In this document: positions 1 to 5,996 of the stretch, piece by piece
Layout of the letters: each line of letters begins with the position of its first letter
How positions within the stretch are numbered: the first letter of the stretch is position 1
Source of the DNA: an uncultured Solirubrobacterales bacterium
GTDB lineage: Bacteria; Actinomycetota; Thermoleophilia; Solirubrobacterales; Solirubrobacteraceae
Length of the DNA: 6,547 nucleotides
Reading direction: 5' to 3'
NCBI GenBank assembly: GCA_937973575.1
Contig: CALJKH010000219.1
Coordinates: 1 to 6,547, forward strand
Translations under genes and position numbers: made by a program
Notes under the pieces: generated by a model
What the model was told of the DNA's origin: nothing
The model's input: the letters and a program-made list of their open reading frames with translations, nothing else
The model's database searches: none

Positions 1-735
1 CGGGACGCTGCTGACCTTGCTGCTCGGTCAGGTGCTGGCACTGGCACCTTGCAAGCGTTGGCGTGGGCTGGAGCGTGCGACTCCTTAAGTGGCTCCCGCA
101 GGGAGGCTCTTTGGGAGCTTGGAGTCGCGGCCACCATGTCCACTGAGGCGGGTGGAGCCCAGCTGGCTCTGCCACTGCCTGTTGAGGCTCCAACATTGCC
201 GGCGATGGACGGTTGGGGCAAGGCGATGGCTGACTACGCAACGACTGGGGTGGCGATCGAAGGTAACCCGATCGGAATAGTCCGCCACCTGCTCCCATCG
301 CGGACTGTCACTGCGGCTGCACTGCGTGATCTCAAACATCGCTCGAAGTGCACTGTGGCAGGGCTCGTCGTAGCGCGGCAGCGGCCAGGGACTGCCGGCG
401 GGATCGTCTTCCTGCTGATGGAAGACGAGACCGGAACGATCAACGCTGTGATCAAGCCCAGTGTCTACGAGAAGAACAGACTGCTGCTTAGGTCCGAACC
501 ATTGCTGGTCGTGGAAGGAATGCTTGAGCGGCCAGCTGCCGCAGGGGGAGGAATGTCCATTTTGGTGGAGTCGGTAAGGCCACTTTCACAATCCCTTGCT
601 GGCAAGACACAGGTCCGTGAACTGTTCGAATCGGATGGTGCTGATGCGCCAGAAACCTCCTCAGAACAGGGTTCTGAGCCAGCAATTGCGGCTAGAGACC
701 TGCGCCGGGCGTCGTCAGGCCGCTGGGGGCGATAG
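1..735 (+). CDS. dnaE2: Error-prone DNA polymerase III alpha subunit DnaE2, C-terminal part (5' end outside window)
   Basis: The frame is open from base 1 (CGG) to TAG at 733-735, giving the last 244 residues of a protein whose family is usually over 1000 residues long. DnaE2 is a C-family polymerase used in translesion, damage-induced synthesis. Visible parts: a helix-hairpin-type segment (about residues 17-45, with LQALAWAGACDSL and RREALWELG), a linker with the PAMDGWGKAMADY stretch, and an OB-fold nucleic-acid-binding domain at about residues 115-196. The OB domain carries VAGLVVARQRPGTAGGIVF followed by MEDETG, which I recognise as the DnaE2 form rather than replicative DnaE1. The last 48 residues are acidic, then Arg-rich and low in complexity. 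The polymerase active site lies upstream of the window, so activity cannot be judged. The next gene starts 10 nt after the stop. No imuA, imuB or lexA is visible downstream. Confidence 0.92.
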   Translation, partial: RDAADLAARSGAGTGTLQALAWAGACDSLSGSRREALWELGVAATMSTEAGGAQLALPLPVEAPTLPAMDGWGKAMADYATTGVAIEGNPIGIVRHLLPSRTVTAAALRDLKHRSKCTVAGLVVARQRPGTAGGIVFLLMEDETGTINAVIKPSVYEKNRLLLRSEPLLVVEGMLERPAAAGGGMSILVESVRPLSQSLAGKTQVRELFESDGADAPETSSEQGSEPAIAARDLRRASSGRWGR

Positions 736-745
736 GCTTCCCGCC

Positions 746-1282
746 GTGATCGGAATCTACGTATTCGCTGCTTGCTGGATCTCTCTGGCTGTGGGCATCC
801 TGCTCTTCGCTCTTATCAAGGGCCGTAAGGGTTCGACAGGGCCAACTAAGCCTGCCTCCCGCAACCGCATGATCCTCACCTTTGGCTTCATCTATGTAGC
901 CATAGGCCTGCTTGTCCCTGCGTGGGCAATTGCAGACTCACACAACAGCGACGTCGTTCGTGGAGAGGGAATCGCCCTCAATTCCAACCAGAAGAACGGC
1001 CAAGCCCTGTTTGGCCAGCTCTGCGCCGGATGCCATCGCCTTGCCTCAGCAAACGCACAGGGTCGCGTTGGTCCAAATCTTGATGTTCTGCTTGCCAAGA
1101 CACCAGCAACTGATGCAGCTGGCGCCAAGAAGAACTACGACTCGAACTACCAGTTGGTCTACACCACGATCATCAACGGTGTAGCCCCTGAGTACCGCAT
1201 GCCTGCCCTGGTCACACAGGGTCAGAACGCGAAGGACATCGCAGCCTTCGTCGCAGCAACCGCCGGCTACGCCAACCCTTAA
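746..1282 (+). CDS. Membrane-anchored class I cytochrome c, one haem
   Basis: The 178-residue product probably carries electrons on the outer face of the cytoplasmic membrane, between a quinol-oxidising complex and a terminal oxidase; the partner is inferred. Haem is attached at C93-A-G-C-H97 (codons from 1022), and M152 in the YRMPAL motif is the likely sixth ligand. VGPNLD follows the haem site and a final helix (KDIAAFVAATAG) closes the fold, as in class I cytochromes. Two hydrophobic helices precede the domain (about residues 2-24 and 43-63), separated by a Lys/Arg-rich loop. That predicts N-out, loop-in, haem domain outside. I chose GTG at 746 because translation from there begins directly with the first helix; the frame stays open upstream, but only as the out-of-frame shadow of dnaE2. 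No strong Shine-Dalgarno site is seen (a G-rich run at 725-730 is rather distant), so coupling to dnaE2 translation is possible. Confidence 0.9.
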   Translation: MIGIYVFAACWISLAVGILLFALIKGRKGSTGPTKPASRNRMILTFGFIYVAIGLLVPAWAIADSHNSDVVRGEGIALNSNQKNGQALFGQLCAGCHRLASANAQGRVGPNLDVLLAKTPATDAAGAKKNYDSNYQLVYTTIINGVAPEYRMPALVTQGQNAKDIAAFVAATAGYANP

Positions 1283-1289
1283 GCCGCTA

Positions 1290-1610
1290 GTGGACCCAGA
1301 CCGCGCAGCTGAATTACTAGCGCGCGAAAGGGCACGAGTTGAGTTTGCGCTGGAGAGTCTCCTTGCCGATGCTGGTGATGCAGCCAGCGCAGGCGACTTA
1401 GAACCCGAGGATGTTTCAGCCTCACTGACCCAGTTTGAGACGGATTCCGCTCTGGCCGAACGCCTACGGCGGGAGATGGCGCTGATAACAGCAGCAGAGA
1501 GGCGGCTGGCGGAGGGGACATATGGAATCTCTGTAGTCAGTGGTGAGGAGATTCCAGACGAGCGGCTTGAGGCGATGCCGTGGGCAGACCGAAAGGTCGA
1601 CGAGCTTTAA
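1290..1610 (+). CDS. DksA/TraR-family protein lacking all zinc-finger cysteines
   Basis: This 106-residue protein has the layout of short actinobacterial DksA/TraR-like proteins: a charged N-terminal helix (DPDRAAELLARERARVEFAL), a coiled-coil hairpin to about residue 75, then RLAEGTYG and RLEAMPWADR, which normally frame a C4 zinc finger. Family members of this type bind RNA polymerase through the secondary channel and alter promoter responses. Here the usual YGxCxxCG reads YGIS81VVS84G, and the usual RCxxC after PWA reads RK102VDE105, so all four metal ligands are replaced while the surrounding sequence stays intact. The protein ends right after the second site. The GTG start at 1290 begins 7 nt after the cytochrome stop and gives an N terminus typical of the family; no Shine-Dalgarno site is visible, consistent with coupled translation. 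Family membership is firm. Whether it still acts on RNA polymerase is unknown. Confidence 0.85.
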   Translation: MDPDRAAELLARERARVEFALESLLADAGDAASAGDLEPEDVSASLTQFETDSALAERLRREMALITAAERRLAEGTYGISVVSGEEIPDERLEAMPWADRKVDEL

Positions 1611-1622
1611 ATCCCCTGCTAA

Positions 1623-1640
1623 TCGGACTCTTCCGTCCGG
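1623..1640 (+). terminator. Weak hairpin after the dksA-like gene
   Basis: TCGGAC at 1623-1628 can pair with GTCCGG at 1635-1640 around the loop TCTTCC, giving five Watson-Crick pairs plus one G-U wobble. It starts 13 nt after the stop of the DksA-like gene, at the likely end of the three-gene run. No T-tract follows, so it is not a classical intrinsic terminator. It may be a weak 3'-end structure or chance. Confidence 0.25.
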
Positions 1641-1661
1641 CAGTGCAGCAACCATCCGGCC

Positions 1662-1928
1662 ATGCCCCAGAGAGGAAGATCCGAGCGATCAGTTGCTCTG
1701 CATGTAGTTCCGGTTGAGGATGACCAGCCTCAACGGGAGCGTCACATCAGGGCAGTCGGTACCCGCGACAGGCGTGAGGCCACCGTCATCAGGATTGATT
1801 CCGCCCGTAGTTACAGGCAATACGAGCAATCACCAAGACAAGTGCGGGAGCCTGCAATGGCTGCAAAGTGGGCTGTTGGCCTGTCCGTAGTGATGTTCCT
1901 TGCAGCGCTCACAAGCGGCCAAGCCTGA
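1662..1928 (+). CDS. Doubtful small hypothetical protein with a C-terminal membrane helix
   Basis: I do not recognise this 88-codon frame. It starts at ATG 1662 and ends with TGA at 1926-1928. The first 65 residues are strongly charged (many Arg, Glu, Asp and Gln) with no clear domain. Residues 69-84 (KWAVGLSVVMFLAALTSG) would form one membrane helix, so the product would be tail-anchored with its N terminus in the cytoplasm. Against a real gene: no Shine-Dalgarno site or clear -10 box precedes the ATG, third-position G+C is only about one half by hand count, and rare-looking AGG/AGA and CAA codons are frequent. For it: it fills an otherwise empty interval on the same strand as its neighbours, and it ends in a convincing hydrophobic segment. 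The internal ATG at 1857 would give a 23-residue membrane peptide instead. Confidence 0.32.
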   Translation: MPQRGRSERSVALHVVPVEDDQPQRERHIRAVGTRDRREATVIRIDSARSYRQYEQSPRQVREPAMAAKWAVGLSVVMFLAALTSGQA

Positions 1929-1946
1929 GCGCGTAGCTTCAATTGC

Positions 1947-1975
1947 TTGGGATTCCGGTCTAACCCCACTATCCT
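1947..1975 (+). promoter_or_regulatory. Promoter of the HxlR regulator gene, nearly leaderless
   Basis: A -35-like TTGGGA lies at 1947-1952 and a -10-like TATCCT at 1970-1975, with a 17-nt spacer. Transcription should begin about 1981-1983, only a few bases before the ATG at 1986. No Shine-Dalgarno sequence lies between the -10 box and the ATG. This fits a leaderless or nearly leaderless mRNA, which is common in actinobacteria. Confidence 0.5.
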
Positions 1976-1985
1976 CAGTTAGACA

Positions 1986-2345
1986 ATGGGAACCGTTGAA
2001 GCCACATCAATCAGCAGCGCAGACGACCAGGTTGTCTGTTGCACGGTTTACCAAGAGGCTGTCGAGCTAATCGGCCGCCGTTGGACTGGTGCCATTGTCA
2101 GCGTCCTGATCGAAAGGGACATGCGCTACGGCGAGATCGCAGCAGCTGTCCCAGACCTTTCTGATCGTCTCCTCGCTACTCGCCTTCGTGAGCTGGAAGA
2201 GAAGGGCATGATCACTAAGGCACCGTGTTCGGCCCGCCAGTCAAGCCACATCTATGGACTGACTGACATGGGGCGGGACTTGGGCCCAGCCATTGACGCA
2301 CTTGGCATTTGGGCACAGCGCTGGCTCGCCTGCCAGAGCAGCTAA
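1986..2345 (+). CDS. HxlR-family winged helix-turn-helix transcriptional regulator
   Basis: The 119-residue protein matches the HxlR/YodB/HypR family of small dimeric DNA-binding regulators, many of which sense electrophiles or oxidants. The family pattern is clear: an N-terminal helix with ELIGRRWTGAIVSVL (residues 27-41), MRYGEIAAAVPDLSDRLLATRL (46-67) forming the helix-turn-helix with LSDRLLATRLREL as recognition helix, EEKGMI leading into the wing, then YGLTDMGRDLGPAIDALGIWAQRWL, the dimerisation helix. Cysteines C18 and C19 sit where HxlR proteins usually have the start of a Cys-Pro-Val motif; C81 and C115 are also present. C18 or C19 could be redox-active by analogy with YodB and HypR, but this is inference. 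The ATG follows a -10-like box by 10 nt. glnA begins 21 nt after the stop; whether this protein controls glnA is unknown. Confidence 0.92.
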   Translation: MGTVEATSISSADDQVVCCTVYQEAVELIGRRWTGAIVSVLIERDMRYGEIAAAVPDLSDRLLATRLRELEEKGMITKAPCSARQSSHIYGLTDMGRDLGPAIDALGIWAQRWLACQSS

Positions 2346-2347
2346 AA

Positions 2348-2364
2348 CCCCGATACCCTCGGGG
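2348..2364 (+). promoter_or_regulatory. Perfect hairpin overlapping the glnA -10-like box
   Basis: CCCCGA at 2348-2353 and TCGGGG at 2359-2364 form a perfect six-pair stem around the five-base loop TACCC. The hairpin lies 2 nt after the HxlR stop and ends 2 nt before the glnA ATG at 2367. The hexamer TACCCT (2354-2359), a TANNNT-type -10 box, covers the loop. If it is the -10 box, transcription would start at or next to the ATG and glnA mRNA would be leaderless. No good -35 is seen about 17 nt upstream. The palindrome could be an operator, a terminator-like element for the upstream gene (no T-tract), or coincidence. Confidence 0.45.
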
Positions 2365-2366
2365 CC

Positions 2367-3707
2367 ATGGCTGAGCAGATGCCCCGTACACAGGAGGAGA
2401 TTCTCTCCTTCGTAGAAGAGCATGAAGTCCGCTTTATTCGTCTGTGGTTTACAGACATCTTGGGGCGACTGAAGTCCTTCTCCATTGGCCGTGACGAGCT
2501 ACGTGACGCCTTCGAGGGTGGCATTGGGTTCGATGGCTCCTCGATTACTGGGTTTAACGCTGTCGAAGAGTCCGACATGATCGCCATGCCTGACCCGACG
2601 ACCTTTGCTCTCCTTCCCTGGCGGCCTAACGAGGATGGCGTCGCACGCATGTTCTGCGATGTCCTCACCCCAGAGCTTCAGCCGTATGAGGGTGACCCGC
2701 GCTACATCCTGCGACGCGCAGTTGAGCGCGCCAAGGCCATGGGCTTTGACGAGTTCGCCGTAGGCCCAGAGCTTGAGTACTTCTACTTCAAGGACTCGAA
2801 GAGCACCGAGGTGCTGGACGAAGGCGGGTACTTCGACCTCACAACCCTTGACGCAGCATCAGACTTGCGCCGGGAGACAGTGCTTGCCCTTGAGAAATTG
2901 GGTATCCGAGTTGAGTATTCCCACCACGAGGTTGGGCCATCGCAGCACGAGATCGACATGCGTTACGCCGATGCTCTCAAGATGGCCGACGACTGCATGA
3001 CCTACCGGATCACAGTCAAGGAATACGCCATGAAGTACGGCCACCACGCCACCTTCATGCCGAAGCCCCTGTTCGCTGAGAACGGTTCTGGGATGCACAC
3101 TCATCAGTCGCTCTTCAAGGACGGAAAGAACGCCTTCTTCGATGCGAACGACCAGTACTTCCTGTCAGACACAGGTAAGGCATTCATCGCTGGGCAGCTG
3201 CGTCACGCTCGTGAGATGAGCTCAGTCTTTGCTCAGTGGGTCAACTCCTACAAGCGGTTGGTTCCTGGTTACGAGGCTCCCGTTTATGTGGCGTGGTCTC
3301 GCCGCAACCGGTCTGCACTTGTGAGGGTGCCGCTGCACCATCCAGGTAAGGAGCAGTCAACCCGGATGGAGTTGCGCTGCCCTGACCCTGCATGCAACCC
3401 GTACCTGACCTTCGCAGTGCTTCTGCACGCCGGGCTTGACGGCATTGAGCAGGGCTACGAGCTTCCAGAGCCAATGGACCGCAACCTCTACCACCTGAGC
3501 CCGGAGGAGCGCAGCCGCCTTGGCATTGAGCAGCTCCCGGAGACACTCGGTGAGGCCATCGAGGTAACTGCCGAGTCTGAACTTGTACTGCGCGCCCTTG
3601 GGGAGCACGCCTTTGACCGCTACGTGGAGCTCAAGCGCCGCGAGTGGGAGGAGTACCGCGTGCAGGTCACCCAGTGGGAACTAGACCGGTACCTGCCGGT
3701 CCTTTAG
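2367..3707 (+). CDS. glnA: Glutamine synthetase, class I alpha-type
   Basis: This 446-residue cytoplasmic dodecamer-type enzyme makes glutamine from glutamate, ammonia and ATP. All signatures are present: the beta-grasp N-terminal domain with FDGSS (D56), metal-binding PELEYF (E135, E137), SHHEVGPSQHE (E188, E195), nucleotide/metal segment SGMHTH (H244), flap GYEAP (E303), NRSALVRVP (R315) and RMELRCPDPACNPYL (E335, R337). The length and overall similarity to Bacillus GlnA and mycobacterial GlnA2 indicate the alpha type, which lacks the beta-type insertion. Y375 in NLYHLSPEE aligns with the adenylylated tyrosine of beta-type enzymes, but alpha-type members are not known to be adenylylated. 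A65 occupies the place of Bacillus R62, a residue tied to glutamine feedback inhibition. The frame closes upstream at 2343-2345, so ATG 2367 is the first available ATG; no spaced Shine-Dalgarno site is present. Its 3' end faces the transporter gene 6 nt away. Confidence 0.98.
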   Translation: MAEQMPRTQEEILSFVEEHEVRFIRLWFTDILGRLKSFSIGRDELRDAFEGGIGFDGSSITGFNAVEESDMIAMPDPTTFALLPWRPNEDGVARMFCDVLTPELQPYEGDPRYILRRAVERAKAMGFDEFAVGPELEYFYFKDSKSTEVLDEGGYFDLTTLDAASDLRRETVLALEKLGIRVEYSHHEVGPSQHEIDMRYADALKMADDCMTYRITVKEYAMKYGHHATFMPKPLFAENGSGMHTHQSLFKDGKNAFFDANDQYFLSDTGKAFIAGQLRHAREMSSVFAQWVNSYKRLVPGYEAPVYVAWSRRNRSALVRVPLHHPGKEQSTRMELRCPDPACNPYLTFAVLLHAGLDGIEQGYELPEPMDRNLYHLSPEERSRLGIEQLPETLGEAIEVTAESELVLRALGEHAFDRYVELKRREWEEYRVQVTQWELDRYLPVL

Positions 3708-3710
3708 TAC

Positions 3711-3720
3711 CGCTTAAGCG
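3711..3720. repeat. Ten-base perfect palindrome at the convergent gene ends
   Basis: CGCTTAAGCG is its own reverse complement. It begins 3 nt after the glnA stop and covers the transporter stop codon (3714-3716 on the minus strand). With no loop and no T-tract it is not a normal terminator. No other candidate terminator is visible between these convergent genes, so each transcript probably runs into the opposite gene. It may be chance. Confidence 0.3.
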
Positions 3721-5954
3721 TCTGGATCGTCAGCCGGATCTGGGTCCGCAGCAGCTGCAAGGCGTGACGGCCACCAGACCTTTGACCCAATGTCAAAGAC
3801 AAGGGCTGGCACCAAGATCGACCTAACGATCAGAGTGTCCAATAGGACGCCGAAGGCAATCACAAAGCCAATCTCGGTCAGGTACACGACTGGCAGCACT
3901 CCGAGCACCGCGAAGGTGCCAGCGAGCACTACGCCAGCGCTGGTAATGACAGCACCAGTCACAGCAAGGCCACGGAGCATTCCCTTACGGGTGCCGTGCT
4001 TGTGAGTCTCCTCGCGGGTTCGAGCCATGAGGAAGATGTTGTAGTCCACCCCTAGCGCCACCAGGAAGATGAACGACAGCAGGAGTAGCGACGGGTCAGA
4101 GCCTGGGAAATCAAAGACGTACTTGAAGACCAGGGCACCTGTGCCAAGCGATGCGAAGAAGGACACGACCACCGTCAGGATCAGCAGCAGCGGCAGGAGA
4201 ACAGCCCGCAACAGGATCGCAAGGATCGTGAACACGACCAGCAGTACGAGAGGCATGACTACCCAGTTGTCGCGCACATTTGCTGCCTTCAGGTCAGTCT
4301 CAATCGCTGAGACGCCGCCAATCAGGACCGTGCCCTTTCCGATCTGTGGGTCGCTAGCCAGATCACTGCGGATCTGCTTGACGTCGGAGTACGACTTCTG
4401 TGCGTAAGGGTTCTGGGCAAGGATCGCGTTGAAGACCGTGTCTTGGCCAGTCTTAAGGTCACTTGAGGCAGGGGCAACGCTGGAGATCACGCCCTTGTCT
4501 GCCGCCAGCTTGGCGCGAACAACTGCAACCTTGGCTGGGTCGGTTACGACAACTGTTACCGGGCCCGAAACGCCAGCTGCCTGAGGGAAGTTGGCGTCAA
4601 TCAGCTTCTGGCCTTGTACCGATTCAACCTCTCCGCGGAATGAGTTCTGCTGGGTCAGGTTGTCATTGAACTGAGTGAGACCAAGGCAGAGGACAAGCAG
4701 GCCTGCAAGCGTGCCAATCCAGACAGTTCGGGGCTTGCGCATAACCTTCTCGCCAACCCTGCGGAATATGCCATGCGTTTCATCCGTGCCGCTCTCGCCA
4801 ACACGGGGAATGAAGGGCCAGAAGGCCTTACGACCGAAGGTGACAAGAAGGGCGGGGAGGAGTGTGATCATTGCGATCATTGCCATCGCCACTCCGACAG
4901 CGCCGGCGGGGCCAAGGCCCTTCGTCCCGTTGACCTCGGCCAAGGTGAGGCAGAGGAGGGCGAGGATCACTGTGCCCGCGGACGCGACAATCGCCGGGCC
5001 GGAACGCTGGAGTGCAACGCGGATGGCGTCGAACTTAGATTCGTGGCGGCGGAGCTCTTCCCGATACCGCGCAACGAGCAAGAGCGCGTAGTCGGTGCCA
5101 GCGCCGAACACGAGCACCGACATGATGCCTGTGGACTGGCCGTTGAGGGTGAGCCCATTCTTCCCAAGGAAGTATGCGACACCACGCGTTGCAGCCTCAG
5201 CGAAGACCACTGTAAACAGTGGGATAGCCCAGAAGATTGGGCTGCGGTAAATCATGATCAGAAGGATGAAAACGAGCCCGAGCGTGGCGAACAGCAGCGT
5301 GCCGTCAATCCCGCCGAAGACCTTGATCGCATCGGCTGAGAAGCCACCACCACCGGTGACCTTGGCCTCTAGGCCTGCAGGGCCATTGCTAACTGTCTTG
5401 CGGATTGAGTCAACGGCCTTGAGGATGTCGTTGCCCTCACCAGTTGAGTTGAGGTTGAGCGCCAGCACGGCCGCCTGCCCATTAGGGGACACATCAGCCT
5501 TAGGTGCGATCGACGGAAGCTGGCTCGCCGCGCCTCCCTTGATCTGGCCCTGTTTGCCAGTGTCGAGGCCAGCAAGCGCACACTCCTTGGCGACTGCAGC
5601 TGCAGCAGCTGGTGGCACAGGGGTGTAAGCGATGATCGGAGGTGGCTGGCAGGTCATCACAAGGATGTCCCGCTGAATCGAAGCCTTATCCGCGCTAGTC
5701 AGCCCTGAAGGACGGTTGAAGACAACGAGCGTCGGGATCGTCTCGTTCTTCTGTGCCTTGTTGGAGACATTGAGGGCCTTGACGGACTCAACGTTTTGAG
5801 GAAGCCATGATGACTGCTCGTTCTTGGTGACCTTCTCGAGCTTGCCGCTAGCTGGGCCAAGTGCCCCCATGAAGAGAATCCAAGCGACGATGACTACCCA
5901 GCGGCCAACCTTGGTGCCTGGGTACGCAATGAGTTTCGAGAAGAACTGCTTCAT
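3714..5954 (-). CDS. MMPL-family (RND superfamily) membrane transporter
   Basis: The 746-residue protein is an inner-membrane, probably proton-driven exporter of the MMPL family, which moves lipids or other hydrophobic compounds; the substrate here cannot be read from sequence. The layout is the standard duplicated one: TM1 (about 18-37), extracytoplasmic domain 1 (38-215), TM2-6 (217-373), a cytoplasmic loop, TM7 (409-427), extracytoplasmic domain 2 (428-562), then TM8-12 (562-722). Asp-Tyr pairs in TM4 (GAGTD288Y289ALLLVARYREE) and TM10 (ALGVD637Y638NIFLMARTREE) match the proton-relay pairs of MmpL3-like proteins, and both are followed by the family R-x-REE motif. Domain 1 holds C102 and C125, a possible disulphide flanking a Pro/Ala-rich stretch. 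The tail is Asp/Pro-rich. The ATG at 5954 has a GGAG Shine-Dalgarno site 9 nt upstream and the N terminus looks complete. No dedicated regulator gene is adjacent. Confidence 0.96.
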   Translation of the reverse strand: MKQFFSKLIAYPGTKVGRWVVIVAWILFMGALGPASGKLEKVTKNEQSSWLPQNVESVKALNVSNKAQKNETIPTLVVFNRPSGLTSADKASIQRDILVMTCQPPPIIAYTPVPPAAAAAVAKECALAGLDTGKQGQIKGGAASQLPSIAPKADVSPNGQAAVLALNLNSTGEGNDILKAVDSIRKTVSNGPAGLEAKVTGGGGFSADAIKVFGGIDGTLLFATLGLVFILLIMIYRSPIFWAIPLFTVVFAEAATRGVAYFLGKNGLTLNGQSTGIMSVLVFGAGTDYALLLVARYREELRRHESKFDAIRVALQRSGPAIVASAGTVILALLCLTLAEVNGTKGLGPAGAVGVAMAMIAMITLLPALLVTFGRKAFWPFIPRVGESGTDETHGIFRRVGEKVMRKPRTVWIGTLAGLLVLCLGLTQFNDNLTQQNSFRGEVESVQGQKLIDANFPQAAGVSGPVTVVVTDPAKVAVVRAKLAADKGVISSVAPASSDLKTGQDTVFNAILAQNPYAQKSYSDVKQIRSDLASDPQIGKGTVLIGGVSAIETDLKAANVRDNWVVMPLVLLVVFTILAILLRAVLLPLLLILTVVVSFFASLGTGALVFKYVFDFPGSDPSLLLLSFIFLVALGVDYNIFLMARTREETHKHGTRKGMLRGLAVTGAVITSAGVVLAGTFAVLGVLPVVYLTEIGFVIAFGVLLDTLIVRSILVPALVFDIGSKVWWPSRLAAAADPDPADDPDA

Positions 5955-5963
5955 GGGGTAGGT

Positions 5964-5967
5964 CTCC
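5964..5967 (-). promoter_or_regulatory. Shine-Dalgarno site of the transporter gene
   Basis: On the minus strand GGAG (inside CCGGAGA) lies 9 nt before the ATG at 5954. It supports this start and contrasts with the nearly leaderless-looking hxlR and glnA starts. Confidence 0.6.
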
Positions 5968-5996
5968 GGTCAGGTTGGGGCGTTGAACGAACCGGA

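Noticed and set aside
596..745. Longer cytochrome c product starting at ATG 596
   Set aside because: The extra 50 residues overlap dnaE2 in another frame, are polar and unlike a signal sequence, and the membrane helix begins exactly at the GTG at 746.
1623..1640. Intrinsic terminator after the DksA-like gene
   Set aside because: It was kept only as a low-confidence hairpin because the stem is short and no T-tract follows.
2367..3707. Beta-type glutamine synthetase controlled by adenylylation, because NLYHLSPEE resembles the modified NLYDLPPEE site
   Set aside because: The length and the surrounding sequence follow the alpha type (Bacillus-like RNIY region and C terminus), so the tyrosine alone is not enough.
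4773..5339. Plus-strand frame of 188 codons opposite the transporter, rich in Glu, Asp and His
   Set aside because: It lies wholly inside the well-supported minus-strand MMPL gene; the composition is what a shadow of membrane-protein codons gives, and there is no domain or ribosome-binding site.
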